DNA of 64,000 bases from Romanomermis culicivorax. Its lineage: Eukaryota > Nematoda > Enoplea > Mermithida > Mermithidae. Positions 48,361 through 61,900 of this stretch are shown piece by piece (position 1 is the first letter of the stretch; each line of letters starts with the position of its first letter). A program made the position numbers and the translations under genes. A model generated the notes under the pieces. The model searched no databases, was not told the origin of the DNA, and saw only the letters and a program-made list of their open reading frames with translations. Location of the stretch: NCBI GenBank assembly GCA_963922205.1, contig CAWUHX010000255.1:372001-436000 (forward strand), read 5' to 3'.

Positions 48361-49107
48361 ATAGCCGCATAATTTTGGCCCAAAAAATTTCTTTTTCGTA
48401 CATATATTTTCTACTTATTTCATAAAACATAAAACCCAAAAACACTAATAAAATCACAAAAAATCCAAAAAAATCAAAAAACAAAAAATCCAAAAACATT
48501 TCTTTTCGGTGCTGCTGGCCATCAAAAATCTCTTTTTTGACAAAACCGGTGCAAAAACGCAACCGTAAAAAATATTTTAACTTTTGGCCACATTCTTGCT
48601 CAAATTTTTTTTAGCGCATTTTAAATTTTGTGATATCCGTACAACCCCGCGTCGTCTTTTTGTATCGTAATATAATCTCGTATTTTAGTTTAATTTAGAA
48701 AAAATAGAGACGCGGGAAGTCGATTTGCATGCGGTTAGACCCACGGCCAACGAATTGACACAGCATGCAGACCGAGCGGCCGAGCCCGAAGCCGACCACA
48801 CATCCGGCACCGACGTTTACGTCATACTCCTTAGGGCAGGAGGTTATTCCATCAATGCCGAGGTCAAAATGGACGTCACTTGCCAGCCATTGCGGCGAAG
48901 CCCTTGGTATTCGTTGTGTCCAACGACCAGCACAGGAGTTCTATTAGGACAGACTGTGAAACGGGAGTCCGGTGAGACAAACTGTTTATCAGGAGTCAGC
49001 CGGAATTGTAGATTTTTTCTTTTTGATTAATTCTTTTTAATGCCGGGGTAACCCGGCCAAAAGTTTTTTTTTCTACCTCCCGTAGGTCGGTTTCGACGCG
49101 CGAGGGA
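48361..49107. other. 3' untranslated region of the retrotransposon
   Basis: AT-rich and A-rich up to ~48700, then a more GC-balanced block (48720-49000) with a weak ~100-codon frame that resembles no family. A short purine run GAGGGA (49102-49107) directly precedes the 3' LTR, where the polypurine tract should be. Confidence 0.6.
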
Positions 49108-49723
49108 TGTTGGGCACCCTGTTGATGCCAATTTCGTGTGGGGAAATCGACATGCAAATCGACGAAAAGGGACGACCAGCGGCGCAGACATTTGCATAGA
49201 ATGGAGCGCCAAAGAAAGACGAAAAATGAAAGTGAAATCATTCTTCACTTATTATCGTTTTTATTATATTTTTGGTATATTTTGCTGGCGTCCCCAAATA
49301 TACATTTCCCAGCAACTTGTGTTTTTTATGAGTATTGCACTGTGGTATACCCACATTCTTTTTGCATATTTCGCCGGATTTATTGCTATACATATTCGTT
49401 TATTTGTTTAGATAATTCGCATCGACGAAGGCGGAGGGCCAGAGGCCCAGGCGCCGGCTTACATCAAGTAAGTTTTGGGAAACCCCTTTCGGGTTATACC
49501 CAAGTAAGTTTATCCCTGAGGGGATTCCTTGTCTCATCTAGGAGACTGCGGAGGTCTTTGGTAAGGCCCCCGTATTTAGAACAAAGTTTATCTTTGTTGT
49601 TGTAGGTCTGGGGACAAACGGACTGTTGCACAGATCACCGAGGCTTAGCCAAGGTATCAGTTCTAACAGGTCAGTTCAGACCCAATCTTTTCTTACGCCT
49701 CTTAAGGAAAGACCTGCACAACA
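49108..49723 (+). repeat. 3' LTR
   Basis: Same as the 5' LTR wherever compared except for one T fewer in the T-run near 49260. Ends CTGCACAACA, then AGTA. Confidence 0.95.
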
Positions 49724-49727
49724 AGTA
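49724..49727 (+). repeat. target-site duplication AGTA, right
   Basis: Pairs with 35045-35048. Confidence 0.85.
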
Positions 49728-49891
49728 CAGTTTTTGTCATTTTATAACACAGTAAAGCGAACACTTCGACCTCTGCCACAGGGTAGTTTTATGATCAGTA
49801 AAATAAGCAGAGAACTTGTCAAACGTCAGGGTGACATCAAGGCGCTAGAAAGCATACAGAACATAGTCACACAAGGCAGTGTTTGTTGGAA

Positions 49892-49951
49892 ATGAATTAT
49901 ATACTCAATGCAGCATGGTTCTTTCTGCCGTGCTACACAACCATTATGAAG
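49892..49951 (+). CDS. protease exon 1: signal peptide
   Basis: Twenty codons, MNYILNAAWFFLPCYTTIMK, hydrophobic as in a secretion signal, ending at GAAG|GTAATT. An upstream in-frame continuation is not needed. Confidence 0.65.
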
Positions 49952-52900
49952 GTAATTATACTTTGTAATCCTACATATATGCTATATTTTTCATTTTAGG
50001 TTAGCTGTCGACCACCAGAATACATTGTTCAAGACACAAAGCAAAATCCAGTGTTTTGTAGGGTTCAAAGTCACCATGGCTTTCACGTCTATAATCCCGT
50101 TGCTCTTTTAAAGACTGAAAATCGATATGACTGCATTTTGGCGTGTAAACGACATGGACAATGTCAAACCTCAAATTTCGTTCGAAAATCGAAGTTGTGC
50201 TTTTTGCACAGTTCTAAACTCAATAGTGCGAGACAAGCGATAGGAAGAGATCTCGTACCTAGTATTCTTTCCATGTTGCACTGTGGTGAGTCGGTTAAAA
50301 ATTTCAGAAAATGTGAGCATATTATGCAAAAATCATTTTCAGGTCAGGACACTGCTCCAAGCAAAGATCAAACTGCTGGGATACCTGCTGAAACCTGTGG
50401 AACACCGCATTTCCCACCCGGCGACCTCACACTTTTCGAAAATCGCAGATTTCGACGTATTTTAGGAGGATTCATCTCGCAACCATACGCTTATCCATGG
50501 TTGGGAATTGTGCTACGAAATAACTACCACACTTGCAGCCTTTCGCTTGTGAGTAGAAATCGAAATGACAAAGCGACCGTATGGGCCGTATCGGCGGCTC
50601 ATTGCTTTATGGATCAAGGCAAACAGTGAGAAATTTGGCTAGTGGGAAACATAAATTCTTAACAGAAACGGAAAAGTGGCGGATGAATACAAAAATTTAG
50701 CAATGAGACATAAACATGAGAATGACCAAGAAAGAAAGAAGAACAAGGCAGCAAATAGAATATGAAATGGAAATAGAAGCAAGTTTCTGACAACTTACAA
50801 GATACAGCGTTGTATTGGGATAATAAAAGACAGAGCTGGAATGTGCTGAATATAATATTTCTTCGGTAAAATAAGTTTTGACTATGTTTCAGCTAAGGCT
50901 CACGCCCAAACTAAACTACAGATTGCTCCTAGTCCTGTTCAAAGCTTAACGTTAGGCTCAGGGTTTACACTATTTACAGCTTAAAGTTTACGAGGTTCCG
51001 AACCCCGTGGGTACCCCGCTCTGCGTTCCAGATACAACTCGGGTCATACGACGGATAGAGTCAAAACACACTGGGATAGAATTCCAATGTACGGAGTCGG
51101 GACCAGCAAATACCGGACTACTATTACTATGTCGTAATCAAAATTAACACCAAAGGCCGGTTTTATCAAAGAGACTTAAGCTGCAGCTGAGCTGCAGCTT
51201 AAGCTGTATAGCTTAACTCTATATGTTATACCATTGCCGTTAAGCTGCAGCTCAGCTGTAGCTTAAGTCTCTTTGATGAAACCGGCCCCAGGCAAATAGC
51301 CAGCATTTACTGATCGTAAATATAAACGGATTTCAACGTGGAGAAAAAGATCAATTTACATGGAAGAATACGTGGAAATTATCGACAATTTACGTGGAAA
51401 ATGTGCATCATATTCAAATTTTATTTGAAATATATCACTGAAAATCAAAGTCAAATATGCATTTATTGTATTCAGTAATACTCCTCAATGTTTTCAAACG
51501 TTAAGTTGTGACGGCTGTCAGTCAAGATTCATTGGTATTGCGAAACACGTCGTACAACGTCCACAGAGGCTTTTGTGCCAACGATTCAAGTTTAGTGGCA
51601 CTAATATTGCACATAGTCAACTATTAAATAAATTATCTGTAAAGAACAGTGTTAGGATACGTGGAAATTTTCCAAAATGAGGAAATACGTGAGAATGGAT
51701 AAAGATAAATAACGTGGAAATACGTGGAGAAAAAATAGTCCAAAGACTTTAAAAATACGTTTTTCTGAAGCTATGGACTCCGCTGATTCCGTATCAAATC
51801 AAAAAGAAATTACAGGGCCCACGTAAATATCTAGTCTTTAATGATTAAGCAAATACATAATAAAATCAGTATGTAAATACGACATTCTATTAAACTGACA
51901 AAACGATGACGAATGAAACTAACAGTGTAATTTAAGGAGGAATCAAAAAACACGCAACAAAACTACTCTTTTCGACTAACTCTGACTACAATGAGCAAAA
52001 TTGGCCAAACGATAAGCTGTGGCCAAGGTAATTAACATGAAAAATAAGTGGCAGGAGATTGTTTATTTTGAAGAGAAAATAAATTAGAAAGGAGTTAAGG
52101 AAAAGGAACAAAAGATTTAAAATGATGTGTTTCTGGAAAGAGTTTGAAGGTCATTGGAAGCAGTCTTCAGCCCCACACACTACATATTCTTGAGCTTCTT
52201 GACCAGCATCTGGTAGGATATGTTTCCAGCTCTACTAACACCCAAAAGAAGATAGAAAGTCTTTGAGTAAGTAAAAATCAGAAAACATGGTTACTAGATT
52301 AACAAAACAAGACTGAGAACCGAATAAAGCAATAGAAAAAATCGATGAAAAATTCAGCAAAGCGATAAAAAAAATGAAATGCGCTTTTTTCATAGGCATT
52401 CCACCAAAGAATTCGGATTCTTATTTGGTATCTATGATCTCCGGCTATCATTGCCTTATACAGTATACCGACGAGCGGAGTTAATTCGTCTACATCCGAA
52501 ATTCGGCGGATTTTTGAATGACATAGCCGTAATCAAGTTCGACAGAATGATTGCATTTAATTTTTATATCAGACCCATCTGTCTTCCTGAAAGGATTGAC
52601 GTTGAAGTTTCCAGCATCAACAATTGCATGTTTTGCGGCTGGGGATCGACAAATCCCGGTGAGTAGAGATTGGACGAGACCGAGGGATAAGTTTAAAAGC
52701 TTCATTAGTTTCAGTGGCCCAATAACAGGTGTCAATTGAATTGGACCCCAACATAAAAATGCAGTCACTATTGCGAAGTGTCATTAAGTCTCCAGTCCTG
52801 TTCAAGAACAAAACTTACTACATCAAAATCAAAAAGGGTTTGCCTCACTAATTGTTGTTGAAGTAGACAAACTTGAACAACGACCATTGCTATTTAAAAA

Positions 52901-55900
52901 TCAGAAATTAATACGCATTGGGTAAATTTCTCTATTTGTGATATAAATCTGACGTTTTGTCACTGTTTGATTTTTTTCGAGTTGATCGACATGTTCATAC
53001 AGTTTGCGCTCGTATTAAGAGCGATTTCGTGATTTTGTGTAGCAAAATGATAGGGAAGTGTGTTTACCATGTGGCCAATAATTAGGTCTCTGGTTATCCC
53101 TATTAGATTCTCATTCAGTCATTCTGTTATCCCTAGCTTTGTAGAATATAGTCTCCAACAGATTTTTCCATGTAGAAATACGGTTGAATATCTAGTTCAA
53201 CAAAAAAGGTTACTGCTTCTGATCTAATGAATCATGGAGACAATTACATTAAGTTGAAACAGGGATAGATCGAACTTCACACTAAGTATTGCAAGAAACA
53301 AAACAGATAATAACAATCGAAAATGCGAATTTTCAAACTGGGCAAGTCTCCAAAAAGTAATATTATTTTTCAGGTCCAGCCAGTATCCAGGGTCAGTGAA
53401 ACATAATAAATGACCGTAATTTTATATCACTTCTTAAAAATAAAAACGGCAAGATCGACTAAAAAGATCGGAGTTTATGGGGATATTTTTCATGCAAATT
53501 TTTATGGATCATATTGATTTGTCTAGCTAAGTAATTAGACGGGCTAATCGTGTCACTTTTTTATGATTTTGAATTCCGTTTACTTTCTAACGAACATCGA
53601 AATGTAAGGAGATCAGTAGGCATACGATAGAGCTGCATCGTATGCCAAGTTTTTCTTTGGTGAGTTTTTAATTCAGATATAAGATTAATCTTGGAATAGT
53701 TAAACAGCTGCGTACGCAGGCAGTTTACTACAGTTATCGGCATAAGATAGGGAACGCCAATTAGACGTTAGCTTCTGGGTGGCGTTCATCTGATGGTGAA
53801 AAATCCCCGTTTCTGACTATTAATTAGCGTTCAAATGGTGGTGAATTTTCAATAAAACGGTCATCGCCGGTTTGTCGTTGACCTTCATTTCTGATCATAT
53901 AATTCATGACGCATGAAGATACATTACATAAGAATTCGAGACACGATTTCTGGTAGGATTCAACTTAGTTGTGATAAGCAAAAAGCTAGTCCCACCTGAA
54001 AATCACTTTTTTAGCGTAACTTGATGCGCTACGAACAAAAATGATATTCATTTCGTCTGAAAATCCAATCTCTCGTAACTACAGTAACGTAAAGGTTGAA
54101 AATTTTCGATTTTTTCGATTCTTGACACACACTTCTTTCAACTTTTGCAGGTTTAGGTACGTCAGACATCGTGTTCTGTAAATTTACCTAATATTGAGCG
54201 AATGGATCGGCTACAAATTACTGTAGGATTTATGAGTGTAAACTGCATAATTAGGAATACAGCAATGCTCGAAACATTAAATTTGTAGGGCAGAAATTTC
54301 CATTTTAGTAGAGCATGGAAAAGCATTGGAAATGAACATAAAAAGAATAGCAAAGCATTACAAGCTCTTGAAGCAAATCAATTTTGAATGAGTCACTTTC
54401 CAACTGCAAATTCCGGATCATATAGTGTTGAATAATTTATATGTTCTGTTTAATATTTCTTGCATAAATAGTCTGCTTCAGCGGGATGATAGTAGGTTCC
54501 TTGGTCTTAACGAAGGCTACTTGACTTGCTTTCCACGACCAGAAACTTGCAACTTATTGCCCTATTGGAAATTGATCTATCCATTTTTGCACATAAGTAT
54601 GGATATCATTTTAGCATCAACTTTCGTGTAGGACGAAGCCCATCATATAAGTTACTCCAGAAACTTTGCTGTTGTGAGGATTTTTACACGTTCTTTGACT
54701 TTTGAGTGACTATCCCTCTTCTTTAATATTTGTTTTCCCCGCAATGTAGAATGCTCGCAATGCTTTTTCAAGATCTGAGAGTAATGACATCAAATGAACT
54801 GATTTCATTTTCCTGCTATATGTATTGATTATTTTCTATCAAGCTGACTCTTTGTTGTATGAGGTGATATCGTGTTAGGGCCCAAATTACAGAATGCGGG
54901 TAAAATTAAAGTAAGGTAAAAGTAAAATCTCGAGTAAGGTAACCCATGTTTAACCCGCAATTTTACCCTCCGTTTACCTACAATTTTACCCGTGATTCTA
55001 CCCAACTTTAACTCAAATGTAGGTAAGTGGCGGGTGACCCAACCCACCATTTTTATACATGTTTTTCATGGTGAGCTTGTTTTTAGTCGTATGAACAGGG
55101 TATCCCAAAACTAAAATGCCGATATCTCACAATCGAACATTTCTTACGGTTCAAAGCAATAGCTCTCATGACTATGCGCTACTTCCCCGATAATGTGAGC
55201 CATCCACTCATGCTCCTGTAAGTGCAGCTATATCCTGAAACAATTCTTATGCCTTACTGTATTGCGGGAATAAAATCCACGCAAGGGAATTTTCTGATAG
55301 GATCCACAAATGGTATCACGAAATTCACAAATGGTATCACAAATTTATGTGTTTCAGTTGTACTGAAATATGTACAATGATGATCAATGCATTTCCGAGA
55401 AATCTGAATTTTCCTGCTTCTCGTCATTGCCATCGCTAACATCAGATTCAGTTTAACCTGCAACACACCGATGGCATACAAAGATTCAATCAAATTTTCT
55501 TGTCAATATAACCCTGCTAATAGCAGGGTGAAATTGCAGGTTATTTTCATGTCTTTTTCACCAACTTTTTACCCAACTTTTACCTTACCCACCTTCTGTA
55601 ATCTCGATATGGGTAAAATCATGGGTTTTTTTTCTACCGACGATTTTACCCGTCTTTAACTCACGATCTTACCCGCGATTTACCTCGATTTCTACTCAGC
55701 CTTAACCTACGATTCTACGCAACATTTTACTCGGCTTTTATTTACCTGCGATTTTACCCGCCATTTTACTCTTAAGGCCCATCTATACTTTTTTCGCTAA
55801 AAAACATACGCAAGTATTGAAGCTCTTCAAGTATTGAAGCCATTTCAGTATGTAATACATCGCAAGGTAGACATCGAAGTTTGATCGAAAGATACTCAAC

Positions 55901-58900
55901 ACGTACAACAAATGTTTACTGTGCGGTTTAAATCCAGCTTTGACGCAAGAAACGTAAGAAACGCAAGATGCTTACAAAATAGCCGATTTCTGCAACACTA
56001 TGCAAATTTTTTTGCAAAATATACCTCACTGGATAGAACTCGTCAATATCTTTCTTGCGCACGGAGAAAATGAGGGATTCGTTCGATTTTAATCGTTGCA
56101 ATCACTTGCGACAGATTTTCGGGAAAAAAGTATAGATAGGCCTTTACTCTTAGCCAGGTTTAACCCACTTTCTGTAATTACGAAAGTTTTGACACATCCG
56201 TCGCCTGGACATTCAGAAAGAATGTTCTACGTTTTTGATTTCCACATAGACTGAAAAACAAAGCAGAAGCTATGCACTACATCCGACATTATATGACCCG
56301 AATTCTCTGATAGAAACTGATTTATTCCAAACCAATAGCTTTGGAAGCTCTTGATGCTTTGTTTTCCTGTTTATGTTTACCCTCTAAATATTTTACTATC
56401 GTCTTATCTGAGACATAAAATTTCCAGAAAAGTCAATCAAGAATTTAAAATCAAAATTAATTAGCAGCTTTTTTCGTAGATTTGGCACTCGAGCAGTATG
56501 AACTTTGGTCATTTTTTGTAGGCAATTAGGTGACATTGTGATCTATCCAATAAGGGAAATTTTATTCCCTTTTGAGCTTTAGCAGTACTTTCTCATTTTT
56601 GACATTTTAACTTCCTAAAAAGTGTAAAATTCTAGTTTGCAAATTTGCAAGTTTGCGAATTATCTTAATATTCAGCATACGAAACTTGTCCTAATGTCTC
56701 ATTTTTGAAATTTATCAAGTTATGATATGTCCACAATGGAGACAGTAATCAGAAAATGCAATTACAGGATGGTGTTCAAACTCAAAGTCAGGTGACCCCT
56801 TAGCAGTGAATGAATTTCCTTAAATTTTTGTCACCAGGTCAAAGACATCGTGGGATATCTATTCTAAAGGGAAATTTTTGGTGCTTTTGAGCTTTGGCAG
56901 TAGATAAGGTGGTTTTTGTGGAAAAATTGAAATTTTCGCCCTCAAAATTTGATGTTTTGCGTTCTTAATACGCACTTCACACTCATAAATCCTACAGTAA
57001 ATAGCATCTTATTTATCCGCCTAATATTAGGTAAATTTAGATGACAACAAATCTGAGGTACCTAAACCTATAAAAATCGAAATAATTGAATGACAAAAAT
57101 AGAAAAATCTAAATTTTTCATATTTGTCTTAGTGTATCAATGCGACATATGGTTTTCAGACAAAATGAATATCATTTTCGTTCCAAACGCATTCAGTAAG
57201 ACCAAATATGTGATTTTGTGGCAAGGTTAGTTTTGTAATCGTCACAGCAATCTGTATAAGAAGCTTAATGTTCTCAGACATTTTCCTTCCTGTCTGCACA
57301 TAACTGTCAGAAAAAAATCAAGAATATGAAAGCCTATGTTAAAAAATTTTGTTTTCTTTGTAAATTTTTCACCAGGTGAGGAAGTGGTCAGCTGAATTTT
57401 TACTTATGTTATCTCACATAAAATTTATAAAGGTTTAAATTTTGAATTTATTTTGTTTATGTGTGATATATGCAGTAGTTCCAAGAATTGTGCTCAAAAC
57501 GTTTCACGCTGATAACCTACCAGATACTTATACTTGTGGGCTATTGTGAATTTTCGAGCCCTGTCCTATAAGTGGGTCATCAAGCTCAGGCTTGCTGAAT
57601 CAAATGTAACGTAGTGATCAGAATAATGTGGATCTCGTCCATCCAATGTTTTTATTCATCCCGGGTGACACTGTCAGATTTCTCGGGGATGTTTCATAGC
57701 GCCCAACTGTGACAATTTGCAAGCATAATCATAATCCACAATAAGGCATGGTATTTCAGTTTATTTGGCTAGAACCCACTGTAGAAGTTGGTGATTGTCA
57801 AGCACCTACATAGTGATGGCCAAGAGGATGATTATTTGGTGACCATATTTCAAAATCGTCCTGTAGTTTTTGCCCGATTATTAAGCTGAAATGACTGACA
57901 TTAACAGCTGAAGACTTCTCACAACAATTGCAAAAGCAGACCTCGAAATTTCAGACCGTAAGGCTGGATAATTTTTGCCATCAACGACGAGTTACCTGCT
58001 GGGCTTTGTAACGACTCAAGACATTACGTTTGATTGTAATTGTAACTATAGTCTGTTTTTTAGAAATGCTTGCAAATGAAAGAATAGAAAGCAAGTACTG
58101 TTTCATATTTTTGCCATTACCTGCTGAGCCATATGTAGCATAGGACTGAAAATTTGTGAGCCTACTCAACTAGTCATTGCAATTTTTTGAGTAAAAGATC
58201 CTACAGTAAAAGCTTTGAGTAAACTATTTTGAGGGTGGTACCTATTTTTGTCATTCTTCCATTTAAAAGCATTTTATAAAAAACAGACCATAAGTCCAAT
58301 TCTCGACTTTATCAGGAAATAAGGCTTAATGATTGTTTGATGTTTGCATGTAGTTGGAGTCATACATCCTCGTGAGAAGTTGGTAAGAGTATTGAAATCA
58401 GCCAAAAAGCGTCTGACTATTGACCCGAGATACATGCTTGAAACCACTCATCCCAAATTGTGACTTTTCTAGGCTAGCAAGTATCAATCGATAGATCTCA
58501 TTGACATCTATTCAACAATACAATTTATTAAGATTTTTTACCTTCCTTTTTGACGAAGTTATACGCGGTTAAAGCATGGTTAAATTTCGGTGGATCTCTA
58601 CCTGATTTTCCTTGTTGTTAATGTGTGGTTGAAGTAAAAAACTGTTGAATGAACGGTCTCTTGCAGATGACCCCAGCACATGCGCCAATCAACTCATGTG
58701 CATCGACAGTCCACCTATCGGATTCACAGTGCAATTAAGTTACTGGACATTGGACTGGAAATCCGGCCTGACATCAGTTTGGAAATCGACCTACACCAAA
58801 GGACCATTTCACGTAATACCAAACTTTTATCCTGTACTCAATTTTTTCAGTGAGTTTCGGCGCGTTCCACATAGTAAACAACCCGGAATGGGACGTTTCG

Positions 58901-61900
58901 GCGTCACCATTACGCCAGTCATTTCGGCGCCAAACTATTTCTATCTTGTTTAATTTTCCTTCGATTTCCTTAACCCTCTCTTTTTTTCATCTCATTCCTT
59001 CTTTATGTTATTTCTTTGCATTATATTTTCTCTCGTTTTCTGTGACTTGTTTATGTTTTTGTTTATGTTTTTATGTTTTTCTTTATTACCTTATTTTTTG
59101 ATAATGAAACCAGGCATTGTAAAGCTGTCTTAAGTAGAGTGGCCATTCCGACAAACGTTCGTGCTGTTTAATATTTTTTGTGTATGAAAATAAAAGTGCT
59201 TTACCTAATTAGATATTTTTTATTGTTGCTCTATGCATACGTTTTCTGTGACATGATTTCCCACATTTTCAGTAAAAAAACGTATTTTTTCTCTTTGACA
59301 ACCGTTTTTTGTTTTTTCAACTCTTTTCTTTCTCTATTCTTTCGTACTCTGAGGCCCAAATTACAGAACGCGGCTAAAATAAAAGTAAGGTAGAAGTAAA
59401 ATCTCGGGTAATGTAACCCATGTTTAACCCGCCACTTGACCAGCCTTTTACCTACAATTTTACCCGTGATCCTACCCGTCTTTAACCCGACGTTGTACTT
59501 GCGATTTTACCCATGATTTTACCCGTCTTTTACCAGCGATTTTACCCATGTTTAACTTGGAAATTTACCCGACTTTTTTAGTTTTCATATTACAGAACGC
59601 AGGTAAGTAACTCAACCCATCGTTTTTTATGTTTTTCTTGGCGAGCTTGTTTTTAGTCATATGAACAAGGTATCCCAAAAAATGAACAAAGTATTCCTCG
59701 ATTATGCGAGCCATTCGCTCATGCAGGGATAAAATTCATACACGGGAATTTTCTAATAGGATTACTTCGAGCGTAGGGGTATTGGTTTCCTTAATAATCC
59801 CTATTTACAATTCGCCATGCGCCAGAGTGATGAACTCACTGTGTTTTTTGTGTTTTTCAACTTCTAATGCCATAAGACGATCCATATTTTACATTTTTAA
59901 AATTTTCTGCTATGCAATATGTCATATAAGACCGAAAATGTGTAAAACTTGACAAGAATTTTTGAGTAAAAAATTCTTCAGCAAAGACTTAGTGCAAACG
60001 ATTTTAAAGACAGTGTTAATTTTTCGATTTACAAGCATTCTATAAAAAACGTACTATAGTGCATTTCCGTTCTTATACAATAGACGGTATTTGTTTATTA
60101 ACTCAAAGACCGTAGGAATCTTTGTTTTTTGAGCCTAAGGAGAATTTTCTGGAAGTTTATTCAAGCTTCAAACGTTTTCATCAAAAGCCACAATTTTCAT
60201 CAGATTCACATATCAAAATATTGATGTCAAAAACCTGTTGATTACTTTCATCTCAACGGAATTTAAAAAGCAAAAGATGTGTTTCAGAATTGTTGGACTG
60301 TGGTGCAACAGTGTAGCTCGAAAAGTGCTCTTCGGCAATAACCCACTGGTATCACAAATTTATACTGATGCTGTTGTACTGAAATATGTACAATGATAAT
60401 CAAGGCATTTCCGACAAATTAGAATTTTCGGGCTTCTGGTCATTGCCATCACTAATATCAGATTCAGTTTAACCTGCAACACACCGATGGCATGCAAAGA
60501 ACCAATCAAATTCGAGCATTAAGTGAAAAATATAAATTTCTAACCCTGCTAATAGCAGGGTAAAATCGCAGGTTATTTTCACGTCTTTTTCACCAACTTT
60601 TTACCTAACTTTTACCTTACCCATCTTCTGTAATCTTAATATGGGCAAAGTCATGGGTTATTTTTTTCTACCAACGATTTTACCTGTCTTTAACCCACGA
60701 TCTTACCCGCCATTCTACCCGATTTTTACAAAGCCTTAACCTACGATTCTACCCGAGATTTTACTCGACTTTTCTTTACCTACGATTTTACCCGCCATTT
60801 TACTCTTAAGGCCCTGTTAAGGCCCTGTCATACTTCACCGCGCGGTACCGCGCGGCGCCGCTTTTTTACTTTTGGATTTTGCTCTTCTCAAAAAATGTGT
60901 ATTGGTTTAGTTGAAACCTGATGGGGCGCCGCGCGGCGCCGCAAAAAATTACAAAAACCTATTCATACTTCAAAGGCGGTACCGCGCGGCGCCGCTTTTT
61001 AGTATGGATAGAACAACCGGCGCGGTGAAGTATGACAGGGCCTTTATACTTCGACGGCCGGCGCCGGATGAAATACTTTTAAACCGGCGTCGGCCGTCAC
61101 CGGTTGCAAATTTTTGCTGCTATACTTCATCCAGTGCCGGCCGTGAGATACCTACTACAAACCTACGAAAAAATGATTGAACACCAAGATGCATTTTTCG
61201 CACCATAATTCATATGTTATAACATACGCGACGGCCAGTGACGGTTCAGAAATTTCGATTGAATCGAAATTGACTACCGGCGTTGGCCGGCGCCGTTCTT
61301 CATCAAAAAGACGAAGTATAGCAGCTTGGAACCGGCAGGGCCTTTACTCTTACCCACGTTTAACCCACTTTCTGTAATTTGGGCCTGAAAGTCACTAGGG
61401 AAATAATAGAGATTTATTATTATTTTGCTTTCGCATATGAAATTCTATAATGTTAGGCGCCGAACTGACCGTCGCAGAATAAGCTGGCGCCGAAGCGCCG
61501 TATTGGCCGGTGGCGAAAGGGCTCGACGCCAAACTGTCCTAGACTAAACAACCTGTGTATATAGCTTTTTTTCTTTAGTTGACTTCACCAGTAAGGGGAA
61601 CACATTGAGAAAAAAATTCCTGCATACGATTTAGGTTTGCTGTCTGCTCACTGATTTCTACTGAATTTTGCATTACTGAGCTCATTTGAAAATAACTAGA
61701 CTATAGTGTCTATCCGGCGTTCATGAATAGTCATAATTGTTCGTGATTAATTACATAGGGCGATTCTGGTTCACCACTATTTTGCTACGAAGATGGACGT
61801 TACATAGCACAAGGTGTTACTTCCAAAGGTCAAATAACGAATGGCAGGTCGCGAGTCCTGAGTTCGAAAATATCGTATTATCTGACGTGGATTTTGGAGA

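Larger units (their letters stand above)
35049..49723 (+). mobile_element. complete Ty3/gypsy LTR retrotransposon with an exonuclease ORF
   Basis: A 14.7-kb element with TG...CA LTRs of 617 and 616 bp that differ only in the length of one T-run where I compared them, bounded by a 4-bp AGTA target duplication. Coding order is Gag, aspartic protease, RT, RNase H (one frame), integrase (overlapping +1 frame), then a long third ORF with a DEDDy exonuclease domain. The PR-RT-RH-IN order and the D,D-35-E integrase are those of Ty3/gypsy. It is much longer than usual for the family (typically 5-9 kb) because of the third ORF and its 1.3-kb leader region. Intact long frames and near-identical LTRs point to recent insertion and possible activity. 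Confidence 0.95.
53940..57280. mobile_element. divergent long-TIR element in a protease intron
   Basis: The left end GACACGATTTCTGGTAGGATT matches the terminus of the 4.2-kb long-TIR family. Left-arm blocks ACGAACAAAAATGATATTCATTT, GGTTTAGGTACGTCAG, AAATTTACCTAATATT and ACTGTAGGATTTATGAGTGT recur in complement near 57170, 57055, 57030 and 56990. The right terminus is eroded, so the end is approximate. An unrelated repeat element (54878-56179) has inserted into its core. Confidence 0.65.
59352..61386. mobile_element. TTTTACCC-repeat element, copy 2
   Basis: Complete inverted ends: AGGCCCAAATTACAGAA on the left, TTCTGTAATTTGGGCCT on the right. The subterminal TTTTACCC / TTTAACCC blocks (59400-59560 and 60590-60800) and interior match copy 1 in the same order. 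It contains two nested smaller TIR elements at 60809-61343. No coding capacity. Confidence 0.8.

Noticed and set aside
48725..49030. ~100-codon frame before the 3' LTR as a fourth element gene
   Set aside because: No family likeness, and competing frames of similar length overlap it. Kept only as a note in the 3' UTR entry.
58697..58715. CIDSPP in exon 6 as the catalytic-serine motif of the protease
   Set aside because: It sits too soon after GWGST, and a proper GDSGSP with following S1 sequence is encoded at 61759.
59400..60800. TTTTACCC units as an interstitial telomere
   Set aside because: Units are irregular, confined to two elements with defined inverted ends, and not head-to-tail.
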